Assembly: GCF_947492535.1 (NCBI RefSeq)
Contig: NZ_CANLNH010000019.1
Coordinates: forward strand, 24,364-88,363
Origin: an uncultured Dokdonia sp.
Lineage (GTDB): Bacteria; Bacteroidota; Bacteroidia; Flavobacteriales; Flavobacteriaceae
Length of the DNA stretch: 64,000 nucleotides
Direction of reading: 5' to 3'
Shown here: piece after piece, positions 44,231 to 51,692 of the stretch
Numbering within the stretch: the stretch's first letter is position 1
Layout of the letters: each line of letters opens with the position of its first letter
Notes under the pieces: generated by a model
What the model saw: only the letters and a program-made list of their open reading frames with translations
What the model was told of the DNA's origin: nothing
The model's database searches: none
Program-made: the position numbers and the translations under genes

Positions 44231-45853
44231 ATGCAGGATCAGTTATTTAATATTCTTGATAAATTATTAGTTACAAATAAAATAAGACTAAATAAAGAAG
44301 AGTTAAAGCTTCAATTATTAAGTCATCCATCCTATCCTAGTTTACACGCATTAACTGGAGTACTCAAGCATTTTGGCGTGCCTAATCTTGCACTACAGGT
44401 TCCTACAGATAAAGATACACTAGATCAATTACCTCCTACTTTTATTGCAAATGTAAAAGGAGATCAAGGAATGCATCTTGGATTGATTGAGAAAAAAGAT
44501 GCTAATGTTCACATTTATACGGATCATAAACAAGTTAAAACAGTATCTAATGATACCTTTTTTGATATTTGGGATGGTATTATAGTGGCTGTAGAAAAAG
44601 ATGAAACTATCAAAGAAGGAAAAGGTGCGAGTTCATCTAAGATATGGCAATGGGCTTTTATTAGTATTGCATTAGGTATTGGTATTTCCTTACTAAGTAA
44701 GTCATTTATATTTGAAGGTATTCATTACTTCTTAAGCACTATTGGATTGATCCTAGGGGTCCTTATTGTAGGGCATTCATTAGGACTAGAATCTAGTAGT
44801 ACAGCAAGTATTTGTAATCTTTCTGAAAAAACGAGTTGTGATGCTGTATTAAACTCTAAAGGGGCAAAAATAGGTGGATTATTAACGTTAAGTGATGCAA
44901 GTATTATTGCTTTTGCAGGGTATACTTTGACGTATTGTTTTTCACTATTAGGAAGTATCCCTATTAACGGAGTTATAGTGGCCTTATCATTTTTAGCAAT
45001 CCCTTTTGTCTTATACTCTATATACTACCAAGCTAGTGTTTTAAAGAAATGGTGTCCATTGTGTCTAGGTATCGCTTCTGTACTTATACTTCAAGCAGTA
45101 GCAGCTATTGTAACAGGTAACAGTACTGCATTTCTATCAGTTGGAATAGAAGAAATTGGAATTTATGTATTGAGCCTTGTTATTATTATGGGTATATGGT
45201 TTATGGTTAAGCCATTATTACATAAGAAAGTTGCTTTAGATAAATTAAAAATTGAAAGTAATAAATTCAAAAGAAACTTCTCTATATTTAATACACTGCT
45301 TGGAGAGAATGATAGTATTACTAATGATATTGTATTGCCAAAAGAAATTGTACTTGGAAATAGAGATGCACTCTTAGAAGTAGTATTAGTGACAAGTCCT
45401 TTGTGCTTTTATTGTAAGCAAGCGCATACCGATATAGAAAATGTGCTAAAGCAAGTAAGTAATGATATTAAAGTTATTATTCGCTTTAATGTAAATGTAG
45501 AAGATACTGAAGGTGAAGGATTTCAGATAACTTCGCGTTTAATACATGCATATAATACGGAAGGAGAACTTGCTTGTATCAAAATGATGCATGAAGTATA
45601 TCAAAGTGATGTAGATTTAAAACAATGGTTAAAAAAGCAACCTGCTTTTGATGCTGACTATAGTGATGTTTTAAATGCTCAAAAAGAGTGGTGTACTCAA
45701 AACAATATTAATTTTACACCTGCTTTATATATACAAGGAAATCAATTCCCTAGAGAATACGATAGAAACGATTTACCGTTATTCATAGAAGACTTAGTAG
45801 AATTACAACAACAAGAAAATCAAGTGATAGATAGTCCAATGATGACATCTTAA
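44231..45853 (+). CDS. C39-like/VKOR/thioredoxin-fold fusion, probable disulfide-forming enzyme for the adjacent peptides
   Basis: A 540-residue membrane protein with three parts. Residues 1-125 resemble a C39 peptidase domain (SHPSYPSLHALTGVLKHFG, then MHLGLIEKKDANVHIYTD and FFDIWDGIIVAVE) but contain no cysteine, so it cannot be a protease. Residues 138-330 are a VKOR domain of several membrane helices with the cysteines C195 and C203 and the CxxC motif C275-P-L-C278. Residues 365-525 are a thioredoxin/DsbA-like domain with C392-F-Y-C395 and a cis-proline (T496-P497). VKOR-thioredoxin fusions oxidise substrate thiols and pass electrons to quinone. The peptide array follows 180 bp downstream, so I infer that these peptides are its substrates and that the C39-like domain binds their leaders. 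Confidence 0.9.
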   Translation: MQDQLFNILDKLLVTNKIRLNKEELKLQLLSHPSYPSLHALTGVLKHFGVPNLALQVPTDKDTLDQLPPTFIANVKGDQGMHLGLIEKKDANVHIYTDHKQVKTVSNDTFFDIWDGIIVAVEKDETIKEGKGASSSKIWQWAFISIALGIGISLLSKSFIFEGIHYFLSTIGLILGVLIVGHSLGLESSSTASICNLSEKTSCDAVLNSKGAKIGGLLTLSDASIIAFAGYTLTYCFSLLGSIPINGVIVALSFLAIPFVLYSIYYQASVLKKWCPLCLGIASVLILQAVAAIVTGNSTAFLSVGIEEIGIYVLSLVIIMGIWFMVKPLLHKKVALDKLKIESNKFKRNFSIFNTLLGENDSITNDIVLPKEIVLGNRDALLEVVLVTSPLCFYCKQAHTDIENVLKQVSNDIKVIIRFNVNVEDTEGEGFQITSRLIHAYNTEGELACIKMMHEVYQSDVDLKQWLKKQPAFDADYSDVLNAQKEWCTQNNINFTPALYIQGNQFPREYDRNDLPLFIEDLVELQQQENQVIDSPMMTS

Positions 45854-45944
45854 ACGTACATATAATGAAAGACAGATGATTGAACGTCTATAAATAGTAA
45901 TCATATATTAATTTTAAAACACAAACCAGATATTGAATAAAATA

Positions 45945-46034
45945 TATTTTGTTAATCCCTATAATACAAACGCTTAGACAGGTACCTGAATGTCTTTAAA
46001 TACTCAGTATTATTAACTTAATATTTTTATTATC
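45945..46034 (+). promoter_or_regulatory. Leader region, first copy, with conserved hairpin
   Basis: Shares about 90 bp with 46247-46335: TATTTTGTTAATCCCTATAA, then a CAGGTACCTG palindrome, a stem (CCTGA 45985-45989; TCAG 46004-46007) and ATTAACTTAATATT. It precedes the decayed peptide copy at 46035. Confidence 0.7.
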
Positions 46035-46133
46035 GTGAAGAAGTTAACAAACCATCATGGAGTACACTCTCATTGTACTCTCACACAGAAAGAGAAAACA
46101 TCTTTTAGTTTTAAACAGCGTTCCAAACGGTAG
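46035..46133 (+). pseudogene. Decayed cysteine-rich peptide gene, copy 1
   Basis: A GTG-started frame of 32 codons (VKKLTNHHGVHSHCTLTQKEK and onward). The first four codons align with MKKL of the intact copies and LTQKEK aligns with the QQKEV motif, but the glycine processing site and the cysteine core are gone. The upstream leader is conserved. Confidence 0.7.
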
Positions 46134-46246
46134 GTAGACATATCTATACTACCCTAGAAAGAAAGTAGGTTATACAGTTTCTAATATGTATACCTACAAT
46201 CATACATAAATTTAAGAATACTACCTCTTGTATTCTTACACTAGAC

Positions 46247-46335
46247 TATTTTGTTAATCCCTATAAAACAAACGTATAGACAGGTACCTGACTGTCTCTA
46301 AAAACTCAGGATTATTAACTTAATATTCTATTATC
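46247..46335 (+). promoter_or_regulatory. Leader region of peptide gene 1 with conserved hairpin
   Basis: CCTGA (46287-46291) pairs with TCAGG (46306-46310) around a 14-nt loop (CTGTCTCTAAAAAC), followed by ATTATTAACTTAATATT. It starts 25 nt before the ATG. A TATTTTG-like -7 element at 46247 may be the promoter. Confidence 0.7.
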
Positions 46336-46524
46336 ATGAAAAAATTAAAGAATCTTAAAGGAGCTGAAGTACTAGACAAAGCTCAACAAAAAGAAGTAAA
46401 TGGAGCAGGAAGACCAGGATGCAGTGCAAATTGTTATGGAAGACCTCAAGGATCACGTTGCTACTATGGAGGTCATTGCTTATGTCCAGGAGTTTGCCTA
46501 GGCGGCGGATGCGTTCCTCTATAG
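46336..46524 (+). CDS. Cysteine-rich leader peptide 1
   Basis: A 62-residue precursor. The leader MKKLKNLKGAEVLDKAQQKEVNG ends in a glycine-rich processing site (NGAG). The core has seven cysteines at C-x3-C-x8-C-x5-C-x-C-x3-C-x4-C and ends VPL, with the recurring G-R-P-x-G and C-P-G-x-C elements. It looks like an exported GG-leader peptide, as in bacteriocins or RiPP precursors of Bacteroidota. A C39 exporter/protease would remove the leader, but none is nearby. The VKOR-thioredoxin protein upstream is the likely disulfide catalyst. A perfect 34-bp palindromic terminator follows. Confidence 0.85.
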   Translation: MKKLKNLKGAEVLDKAQQKEVNGAGRPGCSANCYGRPQGSRCYYGGHCLCPGVCLGGGCVPL

Positions 46525-46530
46525 GACAAA

Positions 46531-46570
46531 AGACATCCAGAACTAGATCTAGTTCTGGATGTCTTTTTAT
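46531..46570 (+). terminator. Terminator of peptide 1: perfect 34-bp palindrome
   Basis: AGACATCCAGAACTAGA and its exact complement meet with no spacer (46531-46564), followed by TTTTTA. The seventeen-base arms form a very stable hairpin just after the stop codon. Confidence 0.9.
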
Positions 46571-46649
46571 ATAACGATATAAAATTCTCAAACCATTTTA
46601 TATACCATAGTTTTTACTTTATATCTAAGATAGTGTAGCTATACATAAG

Positions 46650-46673
46650 CTTGAGCATCTATAAATACTCAAG
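46650..46673 (+). promoter_or_regulatory. Conserved leader hairpin, copy 3 (covarying)
   Basis: CTTGA pairs with TCAAG around a 14-nt loop, with ACACTAACTTA after it. The second pair is T-A instead of the C-G of the other copies, a compensatory change that supports the structure in RNA. Confidence 0.75.
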
Positions 46674-46697
46674 AACACTAACTTATTTTTAGAACTC

Positions 46698-46776
46698 ATG
46701 AAAAAACTAATCAATCTTAAAGGAACTACAGTCATTAAGTAAAACACAACAACGAAAAATCAATGGAGGCGGATAG
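46698..46776 (+). pseudogene. Leader-only peptide pseudogene, copy 3
   Basis: ATG opens MKKLINLKGTTVIK and then stops. One base frameshift later the frame continues LSKTQQRKINGGG and stops again. The leader including the GG-site survives but the cysteine core is deleted. Confidence 0.85.
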
Positions 46777-46912
46777 CAATCTATTAAAACCCATGTGTTA
46801 TGCATCTCAATGATGATTTACTCACTTAATTTCTGTACCGCATTTGTACTATCAAGTTGCGGATAATAAAAAGAAAACATCTTTTATCACATAGATAAAA
46901 GCGAGACACAAA

Positions 46913-46936
46913 CCTGAGTGTCTTTAAATCATCAGG
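46913..46936 (+). promoter_or_regulatory. Conserved leader hairpin of peptide gene 2
   Basis: CCTGA (46913-46917) pairs with TCAGG (46932-46936) around the loop GTGTCTTTAAATCA, followed by ATACTAACTTAA; the ATG lies 25 nt past the stem. Confidence 0.75.
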
Positions 46937-46961
46937 CATACTAACTTAATTTTTTTATATC

Positions 46962-47153
46962 ATGAAAAAACTAATGAACCTTAAAGGAGCTAAGACTATT
47001 GACAGCGCTCAACAAAAAGAAGTAAATGGAGGCGGACCTGTAAGACGATGTAACGGTAATTGTTCAGGAAGACCTAATGGAAGTCAATGTCATATGGGAG
47101 GACATTGCGGATGTCCAGGCTATTGCATAAGCGGTGATTGTATTCCGTGGTAG
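46962..47153 (+). CDS. Cysteine-rich leader peptide 2
   Basis: A 63-residue precursor of the same family. The leader MKKLMNLKGAKTIDSAQQKEVNGG ends in a classical double glycine. The core has seven cysteines with the same spacing as peptide 1 (C-x3-C-x8-C-x5-C-x-C-x3-C-x4-C), contains S-G-R-P-N-G and C-P-G-Y-C, and ends IPW. It is preceded by the conserved leader hairpin and followed by its own terminator, so it is probably a separate transcript. Seven cysteines allow three disulfides and one free thiol, or dimerisation. Confidence 0.87.
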   Translation: MKKLMNLKGAKTIDSAQQKEVNGGGPVRRCNGNCSGRPNGSQCHMGGHCGCPGYCISGDCIPW

Positions 47154-47168
47154 CATAATGTATTTCTA

Positions 47169-47211
47169 ACATTCAAACTTAGATGACTATATCTAAGCTT
47201 GAATGTTTTTA
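47169..47211 (+). terminator. Terminator of peptide 2
   Basis: ACATTCAA.CTTAGAT pairs with ATCTAAG.TTGAATGT around a 6-nt loop, followed by TTTTT. Confidence 0.85.
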
Positions 47212-47328
47212 TTACAACACATTTATGACACCTCATCCCTATTTTTTTTATTCAATCTCTATACACTTAAAACATATAGAACCAAAACTTTTTTACGCTC
47301 TTATAAAAAACATAGGCATAGACATACA

Positions 47329-47352
47329 CCTGAATGTCTTTAAATCGTCAGG
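47329..47352 (+). promoter_or_regulatory. Conserved leader hairpin of peptide gene 3
   Basis: CCTGA (47329-47333) pairs with TCAGG (47348-47352) around the loop ATGTCTTTAAATCG, followed by AATACTAACTTAA. The ATG begins 23 nt later. Confidence 0.75.
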
Positions 47353-47375
47353 AATACTAACTTAAATTTTATATT

Positions 47376-47564
47376 ATGAAAAAACTAATGAATCTTAAAG
47401 GCGTTATGTCATTAGACAAAGCGCAACAAAAAGAAATCAATGGGGCTGCAAAACGATGCAATGGAAACTGCGCAGGAAGACCAAATGGAGCTCGTTGTTA
47501 TTACCAAGGACATTGTGGATGTCCAGGAGAATGCTCTACTAGCTGGGGTTGTATTCCTTACTAG
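47376..47564 (+). CDS. Cysteine-rich leader peptide 3
   Basis: A 62-residue precursor. The leader MKKLMNLKGVMSLDKAQQKEINGA has NGAA in place of NGG. The core has the same seven cysteines, with the last gap one residue longer (x5), N-G-N-C, A-G-R-P-N-G and C-P-G-E-C, and ends IPY. With peptides 1 and 2 it defines a family whose cysteines and glycines are constant while loop residues vary, the pattern of diversified effectors. A strong terminator follows. Confidence 0.85.
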   Translation: MKKLMNLKGVMSLDKAQQKEINGAAKRCNGNCAGRPNGARCYYQGHCGCPGECSTSWGCIPY

Positions 47565-47576
47565 AAAGTAAACATG

Positions 47577-47614
47577 ACATTCAAACGTAGAAGTAAATTG
47601 CTACGTTTGAATGT
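47577..47614. terminator. Terminator of peptide 3, bidirectional
   Basis: ACATTCAAACGTAG and CTACGTTTGAATGT form a 14-bp perfect stem around a 10-nt loop between the peptide gene and the convergent E1 gene. The ACATTCAAAC arm resembles that of the peptide 2 terminator. Confidence 0.85.
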
Positions 47615-47623
47615 TATATTATA

Positions 47624-49630
47624 TTAATAGTCAATAAGCTTCTCTAAGCTATCTTTTAAACGCTTTCGCGAAAGGTATTGTTCTTCCAGTTGTCCAGCGA
47701 AAGGAACAGGGGTGTCTAAACTCGTCACACGACATATAGGCGCATCTAAAAATTCGAAACATTCTTCAGAAATTAATGCCGAAATATCAGACATCACACT
47801 TCCAAAACCTGAATCTTCTGTAAGCAATAATACTTTCCCTGTTTTTTTAACTGATGTAAAAATAGCTTCTGTATCTAGCGGTTGAAGGGTTCTTAAATCA
47901 ATTACATCTGCAGAAATCTCAACAGTATCCGTAAGTGTTTCTAACGCCCAGTGAACACCTGCTCCATAGGTTACGATAGTAACATCGGTTCCTTCTTTTA
48001 ACGTTGCTGCTTTACCGATAGGTAATGTGTAATAATCGGTAGGAACTTCTTGACGAATACTTCTGTATAACGCTTTATGTTCAAAAAACAATACTGGATT
48101 CGGATCTTCTATTGCCGTAGCAAGTAAGCCTTTTGCATCATAAGGAAACGCAGGGTACACCACTTTAAGACCCGGTGTATGTGTAAACCAAGCCTCATTC
48201 GTTTGAGAATGATACGGTCCTGCCCCAACTCCTGCTCCACAAGGCATACGCACAACCACATCTGCAGCTTGTGACCAACGGTAATGTGATTTTGCGAGAT
48301 AATTTACAATAGGATTAAATCCAGAAGTTGCAAAATCTGCAAATTGCATTTCCATGATTGCTTTCTTACCATTAATAGCAAGTCCCATAGCAGCCTCTAC
48401 AATAGCACTTTCACAGATAGGCGTGTTACGCACACGTTCTCTTCCAAACGCTTCTACAAAACCATCTGTAATTTTAAATACACCGCCATATTCAGCAATA
48501 TCTTGCCCCATAATTATGGTATCATCATTACGTTCCATAGATTGCTTAAGCCCCTGAGAAATGGCATCTATCAAACGTTGTTCTTCTGTCGATGTACTAG
48601 GTTTGGTTTCTGTATATGTAAAAGGAGCATATACATCTATAAGTTCTGTTTCTAAATCAGGAATTATCGCCTCTTCGTTATATGCGATATCAAGGTTTTT
48701 AACAATCTCTTCTTTTATTTCAGAAGCCATCGTTTCGTGCATTTCTTCCGTAAGAAGTCCAAGTCCTACTAAGTACTTTTTATAGTTCTCTATAGGATCT
48801 TTTTTAGCCCAAGTTTCCATAAGTTCTTTAGGCACATATTTCGTTCCGCTAGCTTCCTCATGACCTCGCATTCTAAATGTTTTAAACTCTAGTAATACAG
48901 GTCTTGGATTCTTTCGGATATCTTCAGCAAGTTTCTGTACGGTCGTATATACTTCTAAAATATTATTGCCATCTATGATATGACTTTCCATGCCATATCC
49001 TATAGCTCTATCGGCTAAATTTTCACAATTATATTGTTCACTAGTAGGCGTAGAAAGTCCGTAGCCATTATTTTCAATACAAAACAATACGGGTAATTGC
49101 CATACGGAAGCAACATTCAATGCTTCGTGAAAATCACCTTCACTGGTTCCTCCTTCTCCTGTAAAAACAGCTGTTACTGCTTTTTCTTTTCGTAATTTAT
49201 GTGCAAGCGCAATCCCATCTGCGACGCCTAATTGTGGTCCTAAATGAGAGATCATTCCCACGATATTATACTCTTGTGTTCCAAAATGAAAACTACGATC
49301 ACGTCCTTTAGTAAAACCACTTGCTTTTCCTTGCCATTGTGCAAAAAGACGGTATAAAGGAATCTCACGTGTTGTAAAAACACCTAGATTACGGTGCATA
49401 GGTAGTATATATTCCTCTGGACGCATTGCGGTAGTAACACCTACAGAAATAGCTTCCTGTCCAATACCAGCAAACCATTTGGAAATTTTACCTTGCCTTA
49501 ACAGAATAAGCATTTTCTCTTCTATTAAACGAGGTGTAAGCATTGCTCTATACAATTGCAAAAGCATGTCATCAGTGAATGATTCACGGTCGTAATCAAA
49601 ATGAACTTTAGGTGCAGTTTTTGTTGCCAT
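47624..49630 (-). CDS. Thiamine-dependent dehydrogenase E1, fused alpha and beta subunits (2-oxoisovalerate type)
   Basis: A 668-residue fusion of the E1 alpha and beta parts. The alpha part has the TPP motif GEGGTSEGDFHEALNVASVWQLPVLFCIENNGYG, and the beta part starts near residue 350 (ESAIVEAAMGLAINGKKAIMEMQFADFATSGFNPIVNYLAKSHYRW). Similar proteins decarboxylate branched-chain 2-oxo acids or pyruvate for the E2 lipoyl complex. The 47661 palindrome encodes LSRKR near the C-terminus. No E2 or E3 gene is adjacent. Confidence 0.93.
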   Translation of the reverse strand: MATKTAPKVHFDYDRESFTDDMLLQLYRAMLTPRLIEEKMLILLRQGKISKWFAGIGQEAISVGVTTAMRPEEYILPMHRNLGVFTTREIPLYRLFAQWQGKASGFTKGRDRSFHFGTQEYNIVGMISHLGPQLGVADGIALAHKLRKEKAVTAVFTGEGGTSEGDFHEALNVASVWQLPVLFCIENNGYGLSTPTSEQYNCENLADRAIGYGMESHIIDGNNILEVYTTVQKLAEDIRKNPRPVLLEFKTFRMRGHEEASGTKYVPKELMETWAKKDPIENYKKYLVGLGLLTEEMHETMASEIKEEIVKNLDIAYNEEAIIPDLETELIDVYAPFTYTETKPSTSTEEQRLIDAISQGLKQSMERNDDTIIMGQDIAEYGGVFKITDGFVEAFGRERVRNTPICESAIVEAAMGLAINGKKAIMEMQFADFATSGFNPIVNYLAKSHYRWSQAADVVVRMPCGAGVGAGPYHSQTNEAWFTHTPGLKVVYPAFPYDAKGLLATAIEDPNPVLFFEHKALYRSIRQEVPTDYYTLPIGKAATLKEGTDVTIVTYGAGVHWALETLTDTVEISADVIDLRTLQPLDTEAIFTSVKKTGKVLLLTEDSGFGSVMSDISALISEECFEFLDAPICRVTSLDTPVPFAGQLEEQYLSRKRLKDSLEKLIDY
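47661..47675. repeat. Palindrome CGCTTTCGCGAAAGG in E1 gene
   Basis: A 15-bp copy with the last G of one arm altered; the minus strand encodes YLSRKRL. Confidence 0.85.
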
Positions 49631-49725
49631 TTTTAGATATGTAAGATCAAATCAAATGTAGAAAAATAAGTAACAACAGAAACGGATTTATTTAAAAATT
49701 AATCTAGTGGTATTTTTATGATATA

Positions 49726-49741
49726 CGCTTTCGCGAAAGCG
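49726..49741. repeat. CGCTTTCGCGAAAGCG palindrome upstream of the oxygenase
   Basis: Perfect copy; it lies where the -33 region of the promoter at 49764 would be and could affect it. Confidence 0.85.
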
Positions 49742-49763
49742 TATACACGCACACTAAAATTTG

Positions 49764-49771
49764 TATCTTTG
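49764..49771 (+). promoter_or_regulatory. -7 promoter element of the oxygenase gene
   Basis: TATCTTTG matches TAnnTTTG, 25 bp before ATG 49797. This shows that the longer open frame from 49761 is not the start. Confidence 0.7.
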
Positions 49772-49796
49772 CTTAACACCTATTAAGACTATAAAA

Positions 49797-50747
49797 ATGA
49801 ATAATATCCCAAGTGTAGATCTCGCAGATTTTTTAAGTGACGATCCCAAAAGAAAAAAAAAGTTTGTTCAAGAAATAGGGACAGCCTATGAAGAAATAGG
49901 CTTTGTTTCATTAAAGAATCATTTTCTAGACGATGCCCTTGTAGATAACTTATATAAAGAAGTTAAAAGTTTTTTTGCACTTCCTGTAGAAGAAAAATTA
50001 AAGTACAAAATTGAAGGACTTGCTGGTCAAAGAGGCTATATTTCGTTTGGAAAAGAACACGCAAAAGGAAAAAAAGAAGGCGATTTAAAAGAGTTCTGGC
50101 ATTTTGGCCAAGAACCCTCTGCCGATGCCAATCTTGCCGAAGAATATCCAGATAATGTCATTGTAAATGAGCTTCCTAATTTTAACCCAACAGGCATGGA
50201 GGCCTATCGTATGCTTGAAAAAACAGGTATCTACGTACTAAGAGCTTTATCGCTTTACATAGGATTAGACGAACATTATTTTGATCATTGGGCAAGTAAT
50301 GGGAATAGTATTTTACGTCCGATACACTACCCCCCTATTACAGAAGAACCTAAAGGTGCAGTACGTGCTGGAGCCCATGGTGACATCAATTTAATCACCC
50401 TTTTGATGGGAGCTTCTGCTGGCGGATTACAAGTGTTACGTAAAGATGGAGAATGGATTGATGCCATTCCAAATGAAGATGAACTCGTAATTAATGTAGG
50501 AGATATGCTAGAACGTCATACCAACAATAAATTGCGTTCTACGATACACAGAGTTGTAAACCCACCAAAAGAGCAATGGGATACACCTAGATACTCTATT
50601 CCGTTTTTTATGCATCCGCGTAGTGATATGAAATTAAACTGTTTAGATACCTGTGTTTCTGAAGAGCATCCAAAAGCATTTGATGATATTACCGCTGGAG
50701 ATTTTTTACACCAACGCCTTGTAGAAATTGGGTTGATTAAAGAATAA
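49797..50747 (+). CDS. Isopenicillin N synthase-like 2-oxoglutarate/Fe(II) oxygenase
   Basis: A 316-residue non-haem iron oxygenase starting MNNIPSVDLADFLSDD. The iron ligands are in RAGAHGDINLITLL (His and Asp) and the second His in LRSTIHRVVNPP; the R-x-S of the oxoglutarate site is PRYSIPFF. Members oxidise small metabolites with O2 and often 2-oxoglutarate. The substrate is not recognisable. Start chosen at the ATG after the promoter. Confidence 0.9.
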   Translation: MNNIPSVDLADFLSDDPKRKKKFVQEIGTAYEEIGFVSLKNHFLDDALVDNLYKEVKSFFALPVEEKLKYKIEGLAGQRGYISFGKEHAKGKKEGDLKEFWHFGQEPSADANLAEEYPDNVIVNELPNFNPTGMEAYRMLEKTGIYVLRALSLYIGLDEHYFDHWASNGNSILRPIHYPPITEEPKGAVRAGAHGDINLITLLMGASAGGLQVLRKDGEWIDAIPNEDELVINVGDMLERHTNNKLRSTIHRVVNPPKEQWDTPRYSIPFFMHPRSDMKLNCLDTCVSEEHPKAFDDITAGDFLHQRLVEIGLIKE

Positions 50748-50764
50748 TTTGTAACTTAATACGT

Positions 50765-51322
50765 ATTAATAATAACGCGACATATTACTTCTTCTCTAGT
50801 GTACTCATTATAGTACTCTTTTCAAGTTTTGTCTATTATAATGAGTTTGAAAAACCTGTATATCGTTTTGATTGGTCAGAAATAAGACCTGAAACTAAAA
50901 ATACAGTACTGTCTATTGAAAAAAGGAATGGAATTGATTCTAAATTCATAAGCTATTTAGGTAAGACATCAGAATCATATTTGTGGGAGCCTCAAAGTTG
51001 GTTGATCAACAATGCTACCACTGCAGAATTGGAAAGACTCATAGAGTATGACAATAGTGCAGTAAGAGCAATTGCCTTTGAAGCTTTATTACAAAAAAAA
51101 CATCCTAATATCTTTGACTATATCGTAAATAGTGAAGATTATAAAAAGCTCGTGTATATAGAAACAGGATGTATGGGTAGTGCTTTCGGATTGACAGAAT
51201 ACTATTTATTTATGACGTATGATCGCTCTAAACGAAGGTATAAAAGCAACTTATTTTCTAAAGAACAAATAACTATATTAAATAGAATCGCAAATAGGAA
51301 GAATAGATATCTAATTAATTAA
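50765..51322 (+). CDS. Membrane protein with HEAT-like region; start not ATG (ATA/ATT likely)
   Basis: The frame begins after the oxygenase stop and runs through RINNNATYYFFSSVLIIVLFSSFVYYNEFEKPVYRFDWSEI, a membrane helix followed by soluble sequence, and a repeat-like domain (TAELERLIEYDNSAVRAIAFEALLQK) reminiscent of HEAT repeats. There is no ATG before the TTG at 50981, which would cut off the helix. I place the start near the ATA/ATT codons at 50759-50767. Its function is unknown. It is followed after 4 bp by the SUI1 gene. Confidence 0.7.
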   Translation: MNNNATYYFFSSVLIIVLFSSFVYYNEFEKPVYRFDWSEIRPETKNTVLSIEKRNGIDSKFISYLGKTSESYLWEPQSWLINNATTAELERLIEYDNSAVRAIAFEALLQKKHPNIFDYIVNSEDYKKLVYIETGCMGSAFGLTEYYLFMTYDRSKRRYKSNLFSKEQITILNRIANRKNRYLIN

Positions 51323-51326
51323 AACA

Positions 51327-51656
51327 ATGGATTTACAAGATCAACTTAAAAACCTGTTTCCTGATCATACACCTTCAGAGCCAGAAGTTCAAGAAGAAGC
51401 AGAAAACTCTTTATGGATGCAAGACGACCCACTTATATGTAAATATGAGAAACGTAAAGGGAAACCTATCACTATTATAGAAGGCTATACAGGTGCTGAT
51501 AGTGATTTTAAACTCCTAGCAAAAGAGATTAAAAAGATGCTGAGTGTAGGAGGTAGTTTTAAAAATGATCAAATTATTATACAAGGAGATTATCGTGATA
51601 AAATCATGACTTTTCTTAAAGACAAAGGCTTTAAAGTAAAGCGTGTGGGTGGGTAG
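51327..51656 (+). CDS. SUI1/YciH translation factor-like protein
   Basis: A 109-residue protein with the eIF1/SUI1 fold: KRKGKPITIIEGYTGADSDFKLLAKEIKKMLSVGGSFKNDQIIIQGDYRDKIMTFLKDKGFKVKRVGG. The last glycine-rich residues are typical. It is thought to affect start-codon fidelity, as eIF1 does. It is followed by a 7-bp repeat. Confidence 0.92.
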   Translation: MDLQDQLKNLFPDHTPSEPEVQEEAENSLWMQDDPLICKYEKRKGKPITIIEGYTGADSDFKLLAKEIKKMLSVGGSFKNDQIIIQGDYRDKIMTFLKDKGFKVKRVGG

Positions 51657-51692
51657 TCTTTAGTCTCTAGTCTCTAGTCTCTAGTCTCTAGT
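51655..51692 (+). repeat. TCTCTAG heptamer tandem repeat
   Basis: Four to five copies of TCTCTAG directly after the SUI1 stop codon, with one variant unit (TCTTTAG). A possible slipped-strand hot spot. Confidence 0.9.

Noticed and set aside
44231..45853. C39 bacteriocin protease/exporter
   Set aside because: The N-terminal domain has no cysteine, and there is no ABC transporter ATPase motif in the protein.
46355..46591. 78-codon antisense frame over peptide 1
   Set aside because: Shadow of the peptide gene and of its palindromic terminator.
47183..47365. 60-codon frame between peptides 2 and 3
   Set aside because: It runs through the peptide 2 terminator and the leader hairpin of peptide 3; its sequence has no relation to the peptide family.
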